A stretch of 6,128 nt of DNA from an uncultured Victivallales bacterium (GCA_903834675.1 CAILKC010000869.1:1-6128), one strand, 5' to 3'; shown: positions 1-6,072, numbered from the stretch's first letter. Program-made: numbers and translations. Notes: generated by a model not told the origin, from the sequence alone.

Positions 1-1200
1 GACCTCACGCGCGCCGGCCGGGCGAAGTTTGCCCGGCACACCATGGCCATGGCCAACACCCGCGGAGGCTATATCGTCGTGGGGGTCTCCGAGGACGAAA
101 ACGGCAACCCGACCCTATGCACCGGCATGACCGAGAAGCAGGCCCGGTCCTTTGACCCGAGCACGGTCGGACAGACGGTCAACCGCTACGCCGATCCCAG
201 TGTCGAGTTCGATATCGTCCGCCCCGAGGTGGACGGGCTACGCTACGTCGTGTTTGTGGTCTACCCGTTCAAGACCTTGCCACACGTCTGCGGCGATGCC
301 TGCGAGACAGAACTCCAGCGCGGCGTGTTCTATATCCGTACCCCAGACGCCCGCAGCCGCCCGGCCTATCGCGCCAGCGAACTGCATGGCCTGGTGCAGC
401 GGGCGCTACGCAACCAGCGCGAGCTTCTCGGCCGGATGATCCGGGGTGTGCTGTACGAGGGTCGGCAGGTGAACGAATCCGACGCCGAACCGGAGTTTGC
501 GCGCCTGATCGGCGAGTGTCGACAGACGGCTCGCAGCACCCTCGGCGGCAAGCGCTTCAACCAGGCGCTGGTGTTCGAGGTCGCGGTCTATCCGGGACGC
601 TTGCTGATGGACCGGCTGACGCTGACCGATATCGGCCGTGCCCGGGACGACGTGGTCCTGCCGCCGGAGGGGGGCTTTCCCCTGCTGCCGGTGCCGGGGG
701 CCACGACCTACGCCACCAACGAGTCCATCCGTTCCTACCTGCAAACGGCCCCCACGGAAGGCGTGCCCTTCTACGTCGAGGTCTTCCTCTGCGGCCTGCT
801 CTACGGCGCCCTGATCGAGGGTGGCGCCGAAGGCTCTGGTGGACGTGTTCTGGCCTATGCGACCCTGCTGCGCCGGGTGGGTACCGCCATGGCGGCCATC
901 GGCCAGCTGTACGCCGGCCTGGGTCTTGAAACGGAACTTCTGACCTTCGTCTTCCGCCTGTCCAATACCGAGGGCGCGACGCTGGAACTCCCCGGCCACC
1001 CCGCGGACCAGGCGTACCGCTGCTTCATCCCGGATGTGGAGGTGATCAAGCGGCGCACAGCGGCCGATGTGGTCAGCGCCCCGACGCCGAACGCGGCCAC
1101 GGTGATTCGCGAGATCTGCGAGCGCTTCGGCTTCCGCAGCGATGAGCACGTCGGCCTCAGCCAACGCCTCGAGACGCTGTTCCGCCGCGGCGCCGGGTGA
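1..1200 (+). CDS. AlbA_2 (Schlafen-type) domain protein, 5'-truncated by the window edge
   Basis: The reading frame is open from base 1, so the gene begins upstream. The ATG at 43 is internal: the 14 codons before it already read as the conserved domain (KFARHTMAMANTRGGYIVVG). The pattern AxANTxGGxIxxGVxEDxxG at visible residues 15-35 is the hallmark of AlbA_2 (PF04326), a putative nucleic-acid-binding domain. It ends near residue 125 with the usual GVFYIRT...PAYRASELHGLVQRAL segment. The following roughly 270 residues, to the TGA at 1198-1200, match no family I recognise and show no signal peptide or clear membrane helix. AlbA_2 proteins are often annotated as transcriptional regulators or ATP-binding proteins, and some relatives act in stress or phage response. 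The role here is unknown. No co-directional partner follows; a repeat region starts within about 10 bases of the stop. Domain assignment is fairly sure, function is not. Confidence 0.8.
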   Translation, partial: DLTRAGRAKFARHTMAMANTRGGYIVVGVSEDENGNPTLCTGMTEKQARSFDPSTVGQTVNRYADPSVEFDIVRPEVDGLRYVVFVVYPFKTLPHVCGDACETELQRGVFYIRTPDARSRPAYRASELHGLVQRALRNQRELLGRMIRGVLYEGRQVNESDAEPEFARLIGECRQTARSTLGGKRFNQALVFEVAVYPGRLLMDRLTLTDIGRARDDVVLPPEGGFPLLPVPGATTYATNESIRSYLQTAPTEGVPFYVEVFLCGLLYGALIEGGAEGSGGRVLAYATLLRRVGTAMAAIGQLYAGLGLETELLTFVFRLSNTEGATLELPGHPADQAYRCFIPDVEVIKRRTAADVVSAPTPNAATVIREICERFGFRSDEHVGLSQRLETLFRRGAG

Positions 1201-1206
1201 GTGCGC

Positions 1207-1235
1207 CTGTTTGGCGCGAGGCGGACTGGAGATGC
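1207..1235 (+). repeat. Direct repeat, copy 1 (29 bp)
   Basis: The 24 bases at 1212-1235, with core GCGAGGCGGACTGGAGATGC, recur exactly at 1397-1420. Extending left by five bases (CTGTT here, CTGTC in the other copy) gives 28 of 29 identical. The copy begins just after the AlbA_2 stop codon. It looks like a unit of a dispersed intergenic repeat family, but only the two copies in this window can be seen. Confidence 0.8.
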
Positions 1236-1271
1236 TGTCCCTGACCTTCTCTTCCGCCCGCAGGGCGTGGA

Positions 1272-1345
1272 GGTCGGCGGTCCGTCATGCCTGAGGGCAG
1301 GACTTCCGCCGTCTCGGGATGGGGATACGGCGGGGACCGCCGGCT
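1272..1345 (+). other. Foldable segment, possible three-way junction
   Basis: As plus-strand RNA, GGCGGTCC at 1276-1283 pairs perfectly with GGACCGCC at 1334-1341. The stem extends outwards by C1275-G1342, U1274-G1343 wobble, G1273-C1344 and G1272-U1345 wobble. Inside it, CCGCCGU at 1306-1312 pairs with ACGGCGG at 1327-1333, directly abutting the outer stem. A short arm CCUG/CAGG can form at 1290-1301. The wobble pairs would be mismatches in the minus-strand transcript. The pairing is seen by eye; an RNA function is only a possibility, since GC-rich DNA folds easily. Confidence 0.3.
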
Positions 1346-1391
1346 CCAGGGCTGGGGGCCGGTCGGGCCGAGCGCGGCTCCACGCCTGGCG

Positions 1392-1420
1392 CTGTCTGGC
1401 GCGAGGCGGACTGGAGATGC
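1392..1420 (+). repeat. Direct repeat, copy 2 (29 bp)
   Basis: This is the second copy of the 1207-1235 repeat in the same orientation, offset by 185 bp. Both are preceded by GC-rich sequence containing GCGC and followed by unrelated sequence, so similarity is confined to the roughly 29-bp unit. Confidence 0.8.
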
Positions 1421-1480
1421 CGCCCGCAGCCACTTTCTTGCGCCCGGGCTGGGGAAGATGCCGCAGGGCAGACTCGTCGG

Positions 1481-1529
1481 CCCCCAAAAGCAACGCGCCG
1501 ACATCCAGGGTAAGCCGGACGTCGGCGCG
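1481..1529 (-). terminator. Rho-independent-like terminator of the porin gene
   Basis: Arms 1494-1506 and 1517-1529 are 13 bases each with a 10-base loop. On the plus strand there is one A-C mismatch, which becomes a G-U wobble in the minus-strand transcript, giving an uninterrupted 13-bp stem. Read on the minus strand, the hairpin starts 20 bases after the porin stop codon and is followed by TTGCTTTTGG, a short T-rich stretch. Orientation, position and pairing favour service to the minus-strand porin gene. The T tract is short, so termination may be imperfect. Confidence 0.65.
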
Positions 1530-1549
1530 CGGTGAGGGTCAATCTGTCT

Positions 1550-2917
1550 TCAGAACGTGAAGATGGTCTGGAACCGTCCCCAGGTGGAGTTGTCGGCGTC
1601 AGTCCAGTAGTTGCCGGGATAGAACTCGGCCACTTCGAGGGCGAACGAGACGTACTTGCAGGGCTTGTAGTCGACGAAAGCGCTGACCAGTTGGCCGAAG
1701 GTGCCGCCCGTGCCACCGCCGGCAACGCAGGCCAGATCGTCATGGTCGGCCATCAGGTAGGCATAGGCGACCGCCGCGGACCACTCCTTGGTGAACGCCA
1801 CCCGGCCCTCGATGCGGCTCTGGTGCAGGTTGGTCCAATTGCCCCGCAGCATCGTCGGCAGGAGCTCCTCGCGGAAGATCGGGTACGCCGCGAAGATCGG
1901 GTCCCAGCCCTCGTTCTCGCCGACCGTCGTGGGGTCGTTACCGGCGAAATAGGTGTGCTGCAGCAGCACCGAGGGCGACAGCATCGTGTCTTTCGGCGCC
2001 TTGAAGGTCAGGCGGCCATCGATCATGGTGTTGGACATATCGAGCTCCTCGACCTGACTCGGGCCAAGCTGCCGGGCGTATTCGAAGCTGTAGTCGATCT
2101 GGTCGTGCGGCGCGCCGAACAGCCGGAAACCGAGGGTATTGATCTCGGCGTCGTCGTCGGCCTCTTCGGTGGCCGCGTTGTCCAGGACATCGGCGTAGAT
2201 GTAGTACAGATCGCTGTTGAGGGCGGTGCTGAACTTGTGGGTCCAGTAAGCGCCCGCGGTGAAGATATCGCCGCGCCGCAGAGCGCGTTCCTGGTCGTTG
2301 ATGACCAGGGTCCGGTCGCGGGCGCTGTTGTAGAAGGCGAACAGCTTCAGGGTGTCATTCGCCTTCTTCAGCACCGCGGAGACGCCATCGAAGTAGATGG
2401 TCCGCCCCTGGTCAGCGGGGGTGCCTTCGAGGAAGACCATGCCATTGCCCAAGGGTAGGTCCTGACGGCCGAGGGTCAGCGACCAGTCGCTGCTGGCGAC
2501 ATTCAGCAGTTGCAGGTTCAACTGGTCGAAGATGGTCTCGTCGGGGAATTCCCAGGTGGCCGGGCCGGCGCCATTGTCACCAGGACGACTGCTATAGTCC
2601 TGGACCCGATTCACCAGCCGGGCGTTGACCTTCATCCAGTCCTGCACCTTCACTCCGAGCCACAGCCGGGTGCGGACGCGCAGATAGTCGACGGCCGGGC
2701 CGTTGGCCGTTCTCACCATGTCGGGGTCCGTCACCGTGCGCTCGAAGCCCTCTAGGCGGAGGCGCATGTCGGCGCCTACCGTGGCATCGATGCCCTCCGC
2801 ACCCAGGTTGAAGGTGTAGCCAGCTCCCGGGGCGTAGCCGCCCATGGCACTCATGCAGAAAACCAGGGCTGCAGCCCCCAGCAGAGCCGTCATCCAATGC
2901 TTGATCGGGTCTCTCAC
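1550..2917 (-). CDS. Alginate-export-like outer-membrane beta-barrel porin
   Basis: The predicted protein has 455 residues. It starts with a signal peptide: RDPIKHW, then a hydrophobic stretch (ALLGAAALVF) with probable cleavage around residues 24-29. The mature part alternates polar and hydrophobic residues as in transmembrane beta strands and ends in Phe (FQTIFTF), the usual outer-membrane-insertion signal. GRQDLPLGNG at 150-159 followed by FDGV at 176-179 matches the alginate_exp family (PF13372; AlgE-like), whose members move anionic polysaccharides or other solutes across the outer membrane. The GTG start at 2917 is preferred over an in-frame GTG at 2950 because AAGGAG lies six bases upstream of it; the longer form would add 11 residues, including that site, before the signal peptide. 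Two Cys, at about 397 and 420, may form a disulfide. The gene is divergent from the oxidoreductase and a hairpin terminator follows it. The substrate cannot be told; alginate is only the family label. Confidence 0.8.
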   Translation of the reverse strand: MRDPIKHWMTALLGAAALVFCMSAMGGYAPGAGYTFNLGAEGIDATVGADMRLRLEGFERTVTDPDMVRTANGPAVDYLRVRTRLWLGVKVQDWMKVNARLVNRVQDYSSRPGDNGAGPATWEFPDETIFDQLNLQLLNVASSDWSLTLGRQDLPLGNGMVFLEGTPADQGRTIYFDGVSAVLKKANDTLKLFAFYNSARDRTLVINDQERALRRGDIFTAGAYWTHKFSTALNSDLYYIYADVLDNAATEEADDDAEINTLGFRLFGAPHDQIDYSFEYARQLGPSQVEELDMSNTMIDGRLTFKAPKDTMLSPSVLLQHTYFAGNDPTTVGENEGWDPIFAAYPIFREELLPTMLRGNWTNLHQSRIEGRVAFTKEWSAAVAYAYLMADHDDLACVAGGGTGGTFGQLVSAFVDYKPCKYVSFALEVAEFYPGNYWTDADNSTWGRFQTIFTF

Positions 2918-2923
2918 GTGCGT

Positions 2924-2929
2924 CTCCTT
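2924..2929 (-). promoter_or_regulatory. Ribosome binding site that fixes the porin start
   Basis: On the minus strand AAGGAG is followed by six bases (ACGCAC) and then GTG at 2917-2915. This near-ideal Shine-Dalgarno placement supports the GTG start at 2917. The alternative start at 2950 would put this site inside the coding region. Confidence 0.75.
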
Positions 2930-3124
2930 TTCTGGTTTGGTCCGTCCCACTCGACTCCAGTACTACTCACACCCTCTTGACAAGGTTCGCCGCCCGGGGT
3001 TTGCCCGCCGCCGCCTTGTTCTCGCCCGTCGAAACGGCCATACTATGGGAAGAGTTCTTACCGAAAGCAACTCCGGCGGGAGAAAAAGCTCAGCCTGGAG
3101 TCAGGAGTCGGTGTCGGCGGCGAC

Positions 3125-3147
3125 CCCGATCCCGATCCCGATCCCGA
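3125..3147. repeat. Hexanucleotide tandem repeat (CCCGAT)n
   Basis: CCCGAT occurs three times in a row, followed by a partial fourth copy of five bases. It is flanked by related GTCGG-type sequence (GGAGTCAGGAGTCGGTGTCG, 3097-3116), so the degenerate repeat may extend to about 50 bp. It lies in the leader or promoter region of the oxidoreductase. Such repeats can change length by slippage; any regulatory effect is speculative. Confidence 0.7.
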
Positions 3148-3220
3148 AGGCAGCGGAAACGCCGTTGCGGCGGCCTTTCGCAATCTTCACTGGGGCATTT
3201 TCAACTGCGGTCATCTTACC

Positions 3221-3248
3221 TTGATCCGCTCGCGGCGGGCAATATGGT
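3221..3248 (+). promoter_or_regulatory. Candidate sigma70-like promoter for the oxidoreductase
   Basis: TTGATC at 3221-3226 and TATGGT at 3243-3248 each match four of six bases of the -35 and -10 consensus, with a 16-bp spacer. They sit about 115 bp upstream of the ATG. A weaker alternative is TTGTTC at 3016-3021 with TACTAT at 3041-3046 and a 19-bp spacer. Neither is strong, and promoter consensus in the host is unknown. Confidence 0.25.
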
Positions 3249-3362
3249 ACGGCACGTTTCTGCCGCAGTGCGCGACGGCAAGGCGGCGGCTTCCGTTCGC
3301 GGCCCGCTCGAAGCGGGTGCCGGTCGGCGCGGTGAGGTTACCAGCCACAGCAAGGAGTCCAG

Positions 3363-4469
3363 ATGAGCAACTCGTCAGTCGGGGCGGAATCGTTTGCCAC
3401 TCAGAAGGTCAAGAAGGCCAAGAAGAAGGTCCGCATCGGCATTATCGGTTGCGGGGGGATCAGCGAGACTCACATCGCCGCGATGCGCCAGATTCCGGAG
3501 TTCGAGATCGTCGCGGGCTGTGACATCAAGCCCGAGCGTCTTGAGTTGATGAAGTCGAAATATGGCATCACGGCCCTGTACGAGAAGTGGGACGATCTGC
3601 TGGCCGAGGTCAAGCTGGACGCCGTCTCGGTATGCACGCCCAATGGCGTCCACGCGCCGGCGACCATCGCCGCGCTCAACGCGGGTTGCCATGTGATCAC
3701 GGAAAAGCCCATGGCCATGTCCCCGGCGGAGTGCAAGGCCATGATTGCTGCGGCCAAGGCCAACAAGCGCAAACTGGTGGTCGGGTTTCAGTTCCGCTAC
3801 CATCCCACCAGCCAGATGTTGGTCCGCGCCCGCGAGGCCGGTGAATTTGGCGACATCATGTTTGTGAAGTGCCAGGCCCTGCGCCGGCGCGGCATCCCGA
3901 ACTGGGGCGTGTTTGGCCAGAAGGAACTGCAGGGTGGCGGCCCGATGATCGACATCGGCGTGCATGTCATCGAGATGGCGCACTACGTCATGGGCTCCCC
4001 CAAGCCGGTCGCCGCCAGCGGCAACTGTTGGACCTTCATGGGCAACAAGCCCGCGGACACGGTCAGCGTCTGGCCCAACTGGGACTGGAAGACCTACACG
4101 GTCGAAGACATGGCCATCGGCCAGATTCGGTTTGAGAACGGCGCCATCATGCAGATCGAGTCGTCCTTCTGCGCCCACATCAAAGAGGATGTCTGGAACT
4201 TCTCCATGATGGGGACCAAGGGCGGCGCCAACTGGGACCCGCCGGGCATCTTCTCCGACCGCGCTGGCACCATGGTGAACACGGTCCCCGGCTTCCTGCC
4301 CAAAGCGGACTTCGGGGCGCTGTTCGTCAGCAAGCTGCGCAACTTCGCTGAGGGGGTGCTCTACAACAAGCCTCTCGAGGCCCCTGGCGAGGCGGGGTAC
4401 GCGGTCCAGAAGATCCTGGATGGCGTCTATCGGTCAGCGGCGGCGGGGCACGAAGTGAGCATCGACTAA
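3363..4469 (+). CDS. Gfo/Idh/MocA family NAD(P)-dependent oxidoreductase
   Basis: The protein has 368 residues, a normal length for the family. A Lys-rich N-terminal extension of about 22 residues precedes the Rossmann fold: VRIGIIGCGGI (23-33) is the nucleotide-binding glycine loop, and Asp54 ends the second strand where it would bind the adenosine ribose, favouring NAD over NADP. The signature EKP lies at 114-116; its Lys is usually catalytic. The C-terminal substrate domain contains GGGPMIDIGVH (191-201), giving the conserved Asp197 and His201. Members oxidise or reduce sugars, inositols, sugar acids or related compounds in the cytoplasm; the substrate cannot be read from the sequence. The start is supported by AAGGAG at 3352-3357, five bases before the ATG. 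No signal peptide is seen, unlike many secreted planctomycete members. It is divergent from the porin and followed 94 bp later by the thioredoxin-TPR gene. Confidence 0.93.
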   Translation: MSNSSVGAESFATQKVKKAKKKVRIGIIGCGGISETHIAAMRQIPEFEIVAGCDIKPERLELMKSKYGITALYEKWDDLLAEVKLDAVSVCTPNGVHAPATIAALNAGCHVITEKPMAMSPAECKAMIAAAKANKRKLVVGFQFRYHPTSQMLVRAREAGEFGDIMFVKCQALRRRGIPNWGVFGQKELQGGGPMIDIGVHVIEMAHYVMGSPKPVAASGNCWTFMGNKPADTVSVWPNWDWKTYTVEDMAIGQIRFENGAIMQIESSFCAHIKEDVWNFSMMGTKGGANWDPPGIFSDRAGTMVNTVPGFLPKADFGALFVSKLRNFAEGVLYNKPLEAPGEAGYAVQKILDGVYRSAAAGHEVSID

Positions 4470-4481
4470 ACCGCTGGCAGA

Positions 4482-4522
4482 GCCCGGCCCGTAGCGTCCA
4501 CCGGCGGCGGCGCGGGCCGGGC
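4482..4522 (+). terminator. GC-rich hairpin after the oxidoreductase gene
   Basis: GCCCGGCCCG at 4482-4491 and CGGGCCGGGC at 4513-4522 are perfect 10-bp inverted arms with a 21-base loop, starting 13 bases after the stop codon. No T tract follows, so this is not a classical intrinsic terminator. It may slow transcription, protect the 3' end of the message or lower readthrough into the next gene. Confidence 0.35.
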
Positions 4523-4563
4523 CATTCGAGACCGGGTACAGCGGGAGAGACGGAGGGCGTTTC

Positions 4564-5541
4564 ATGAGGTGCCGCGTGGCTCTGCGACGTCTGCTACTGG
4601 CGTTTGTCGCCATGCTGGCCTCGGGGCTTCTGGCTCTCGACCCGGGCGCCGCGGCGCCGGCGCTCGAGGGGGTCGTCTATGTCAAGGGCGCGGCGCCTGA
4701 TCTTGCGGCGCAATGGACCCTCGTCGAGTTCTGGGCCACCTGGTGCGGTCCCTGCAAGCGCTCGATTCCGCACCTGACCGGGTTGCGGCGGCAGTACGGC
4801 GAGAAGCTGGCCGTAGTGGGCCTATCGGACGAAGATGAGGCGACGGTGCGCCCCTTCGTGCTGGCTCAGGGCGACGCCATGGGCTACACCGTCGGCCTAG
4901 TGCCCAAGGAGACGCGGGAGCGCTACATGGCGGGCCGCGGTGGCATTCCCTGCGCCTTTCTCGTCAGCCCACAGAAGCAGGTGGCTTGGGTCGGCCACCC
5001 GGCCGCGGTTGACGCGGTTCTGCAACAGGCGCTCGAGGGTCGGTTCGATCTCGAACGCATCCAGCGCGTCGAACCCTTGGAAAAAGCCTTTGCGGGCGCG
5101 CTGCAAAGCCGTAATCTCGATCTGATCGTGGCGGCTGCGGATGCCCTTCTGGCTGAGGATCCAGCCCACGGCGAGGCGTTGCGCATGCGGATCGCCATGG
5201 CCCGCCAGAAGCGCGACCTCGCGGCAGCTCGGACCGCGTATGAGCGCGCTACCGCGGCGACCCTCACGCCGGCAGCGGCGGAGGCCCTTGCGTACGCGCT
5301 GCTGGGCGACGCCGACCTCGCGTTTCGTTTCATCGATTTGGCGCCGCGCCTTATCGCCCGGGTACAAGAGGCGGCGCCAGGCCGCCCCGCGGCCTTGGAA
5401 CTGCAAGCCCGCTACGCCTACGTCATGGGCCGTTTAGACGTGGCCATCGCACTGCAGGAAAAGGCGGTCGCCGCCGACCCCGAGGCGGCGCCGGTGCTGG
5501 CCTATTACCGCCAGGTCAAAGCTCTGCGGGACCAACCCTGA
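4564..5541 (+). CDS. Exported TlpA-like thioredoxin-fold protein with C-terminal TPR-like helices
   Basis: The protein has 325 residues. A signal peptide (RCRVALRR, then LLLAFVAMLASGLLAL, probable cleavage near AAA-P at 29-32) sends it to the periplasm. The thioredoxin fold spans about 37-155: VEFWATWCGPC at 54-64 holds the CxxC redox pair Cys61/Cys64, and GIP at 127-129 supplies the cis-proline loop, followed by FLV and WVGHP. This resembles TlpA/ResA-type thiol oxidoreductases that reduce disulfides outside the cytoplasm. Residues from about 165 to 322 are Ala- and Leu-rich helices with TPR-like pattern, clearest at RYAYVMGRLDVAIALQEKAV and AADPE near the end, suggesting partner binding. 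Cys130 directly after the cis-proline is an unusual third cysteine. GGAGG at 4552-4556, seven bases before the ATG, supports the start. It is co-directional with the oxidoreductase and may be cotranscribed. The redox partner is unknown. Confidence 0.85.
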   Translation: MRCRVALRRLLLAFVAMLASGLLALDPGAAAPALEGVVYVKGAAPDLAAQWTLVEFWATWCGPCKRSIPHLTGLRRQYGEKLAVVGLSDEDEATVRPFVLAQGDAMGYTVGLVPKETRERYMAGRGGIPCAFLVSPQKQVAWVGHPAAVDAVLQQALEGRFDLERIQRVEPLEKAFAGALQSRNLDLIVAAADALLAEDPAHGEALRMRIAMARQKRDLAAARTAYERATAATLTPAAAEALAYALLGDADLAFRFIDLAPRLIARVQEAAPGRPAALELQARYAYVMGRLDVAIALQEKAVAADPEAAPVLAYYRQVKALRDQP

Positions 5542-5567
5542 ACCCTCGTATGAGAACCGCAGAGGGT
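5522..5567 (+). other. Two mutually exclusive hairpins over the end of the thioredoxin-TPR gene
   Basis: CTCTGCGG at 5522-5529 pairs with CCGCAGAG at 5557-5564, a perfect 8-bp stem enclosing the TGA stop codon. ACCCTC at 5542-5547 pairs with GAGGGT at 5562-5567, a 6-bp stem using part of the same right arm. No T tract follows. It may act in 3'-end formation, but that is not shown. Confidence 0.35.
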
Positions 5568-5751
5568 CGGGATGGAAGGTGAGACGGAGGGTCCGATTGC
5601 CGCATGCAGAATTCATTCCTCAGCCCGCGGCTGGCGCTGAGCCGTCGGCCGCGGTGGAAGCCGGGGGCTGGGCTGATCCGCCGCGGCGGACTTGTATGAG
5701 ACTTGCAGGGCGCAGGACGGTCGCGGCGCACGTATGTAGTCGAGCCTTTAG

Positions 5752-5862
5752 CTCAACGCCGATAAAGATGCCGAGATCGCTGCGCTCAAGGTCGAGAACG
5801 CCGCGCTCAAGACCCAGCAGGTCGACATCCTCAAGCGCCTGGCGGCGCTGGAGGGGAAGTGA
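5752..5862 (+). pseudogene. Coiled-coil C-terminal tail of a lost gene
   Basis: Read from 5752 this frame gives 36 residues and a TGA at 5860-5862. The residues begin LNADKDAEIAALKVENAALK and end LKRLAALEGK, a clear leucine- and isoleucine-spaced, charged coiled coil. This style is common at the C-termini of tail-fibre or S74-peptidase-like and other trimeric surface proteins. There is no start codon in the frame: the codon directly before it is TAG (5749-5751) and another TAG lies at 5737-5739. No ribosome site or longer protein precedes it. I read it as the 3' remnant of a degraded or truncated gene. The parent family is a guess; the coiled-coil reading is secure. Confidence 0.6.
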
Positions 5863-5916
5863 GCGGGGCCGAGGGTCGGAGATCGGTGGCTTACTGGACA
5901 CAAATTAACCCAAAGG

Positions 5917-5970
5917 GTTTTAGCCCTCGCAGAGGGCGTCACAACCGTAGCCACGGGCGCGAGCCCGTGG
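5917..5970 (+). repeat. Composite palindromic repeat, forward copy
   Basis: It begins GTTTTA, then hairpin GCCCTC-GCA-GAGGGC (5923-5937), a 9-base linker, then a 24-bp unit at 5947-5970 containing hairpin CCACGGGC-GCGA-GCCCGTGG. The same order recurs as the reverse complement at 6073-6128. Such paired small palindromes resemble REP/BIME-type interspersed elements. Confidence 0.75.
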
Positions 5971-5995
5971 GATTGTGGGAACAATAGAGACCCAA

Positions 5996-6010
5996 GCCCT
6001 CGCAGAGGGC
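5996..6010 (+). repeat. Second copy of the GCCCTC-GCA-GAGGGC palindrome
   Basis: These 15 bases are identical to 5923-5937. Between this copy and the 5947-5970 unit lies another small hairpin, ATTGT-GGGA-ACAAT at 5972-5985. A degenerate reverse-orientation relative, GCCCTGCGGGGGC, follows at 6038-6050. Confidence 0.75.
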
Positions 6011-6072
6011 GACACCAGAAGGCCGTCTTGTACCGCCGCCCTGCGGGGGCTTGACGATCTCGCCTGCCGTAT

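Larger units (their letters stand above)
1201..1549. other. Non-coding region with repeats between convergent genes
   Basis: This 349-bp gap lies between the AlbA_2 gene and the 3' end of the porin gene, which converge on it. No frame looks like a real protein: short open frames exist on both strands but are arginine-, proline- and alanine-rich GC artefacts with no credible ribosome site. It contains a 29-bp direct repeat pair, a foldable segment between the copies, and a terminator-like hairpin at 1494-1529. No tRNA or transposase is visible. Confidence 0.7.
2918..3362. other. Divergent intergenic region between porin and oxidoreductase
   Basis: These 445 bp separate the two divergent start codons and should hold both promoters. 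Open frames crossing it are low-complexity, Arg- and Ser-rich, and have no ribosome site. Visible elements are the porin ribosome site, an 11-bp near-palindrome CCATACTATGG at 3038-3048 that could act as a -10 element or operator in either direction, a hexanucleotide repeat at 3125-3147, a sigma70-like candidate at 3221-3248, a 6-bp hairpin CCCGCT/AGCGGG at 3303-3317, and AAGGAG at 3352-3357 ahead of the oxidoreductase. Confidence 0.65.

Noticed and set aside
406..1164. 252-codon minus-strand open frame antisense to the AlbA_2 gene
   Set aside because: Composition is typical of reverse-strand artefacts (His-, Arg- and Gly-rich), and the opposite frame carries a recognisable domain.
1201..1560. 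Several short open frames in both directions in the repeat region
   Set aside because: They run through repeats and hairpins, have no convincing ribosome site and show repeat-derived peptide composition.
1532..2458. 308-codon open frame on the plus strand, antisense to the porin gene
   Set aside because: It is the shadow of a GC-rich gene. The minus-strand frame has a signal peptide, ribosome site, beta-barrel pattern and C-terminal Phe, while this frame matches no family I recognise.
2915..2917. Porin as a lipoprotein, from LVFC near the end of its signal peptide
   Set aside because: Phe before the Cys does not fit the lipobox, and barrel porins are normally processed by signal peptidase I.
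2977..2982. Perfect TTGACA on the plus strand as a -35 box
   Set aside because: No acceptable -10 follows at 16-18 bp; that position reads TTTGCC in GC-rich sequence.
3375..4178. 267-codon minus-strand open frame antisense to the oxidoreductase
   Set aside because: The plus-strand frame is an unambiguous Gfo/Idh/MocA protein; this one shows no domain motif.
5579..5908. 109-codon plus-strand open frame
   Set aside because: It is Arg- and Ser-rich without domain pattern, and it crosses the coiled-coil remnant in a different frame.
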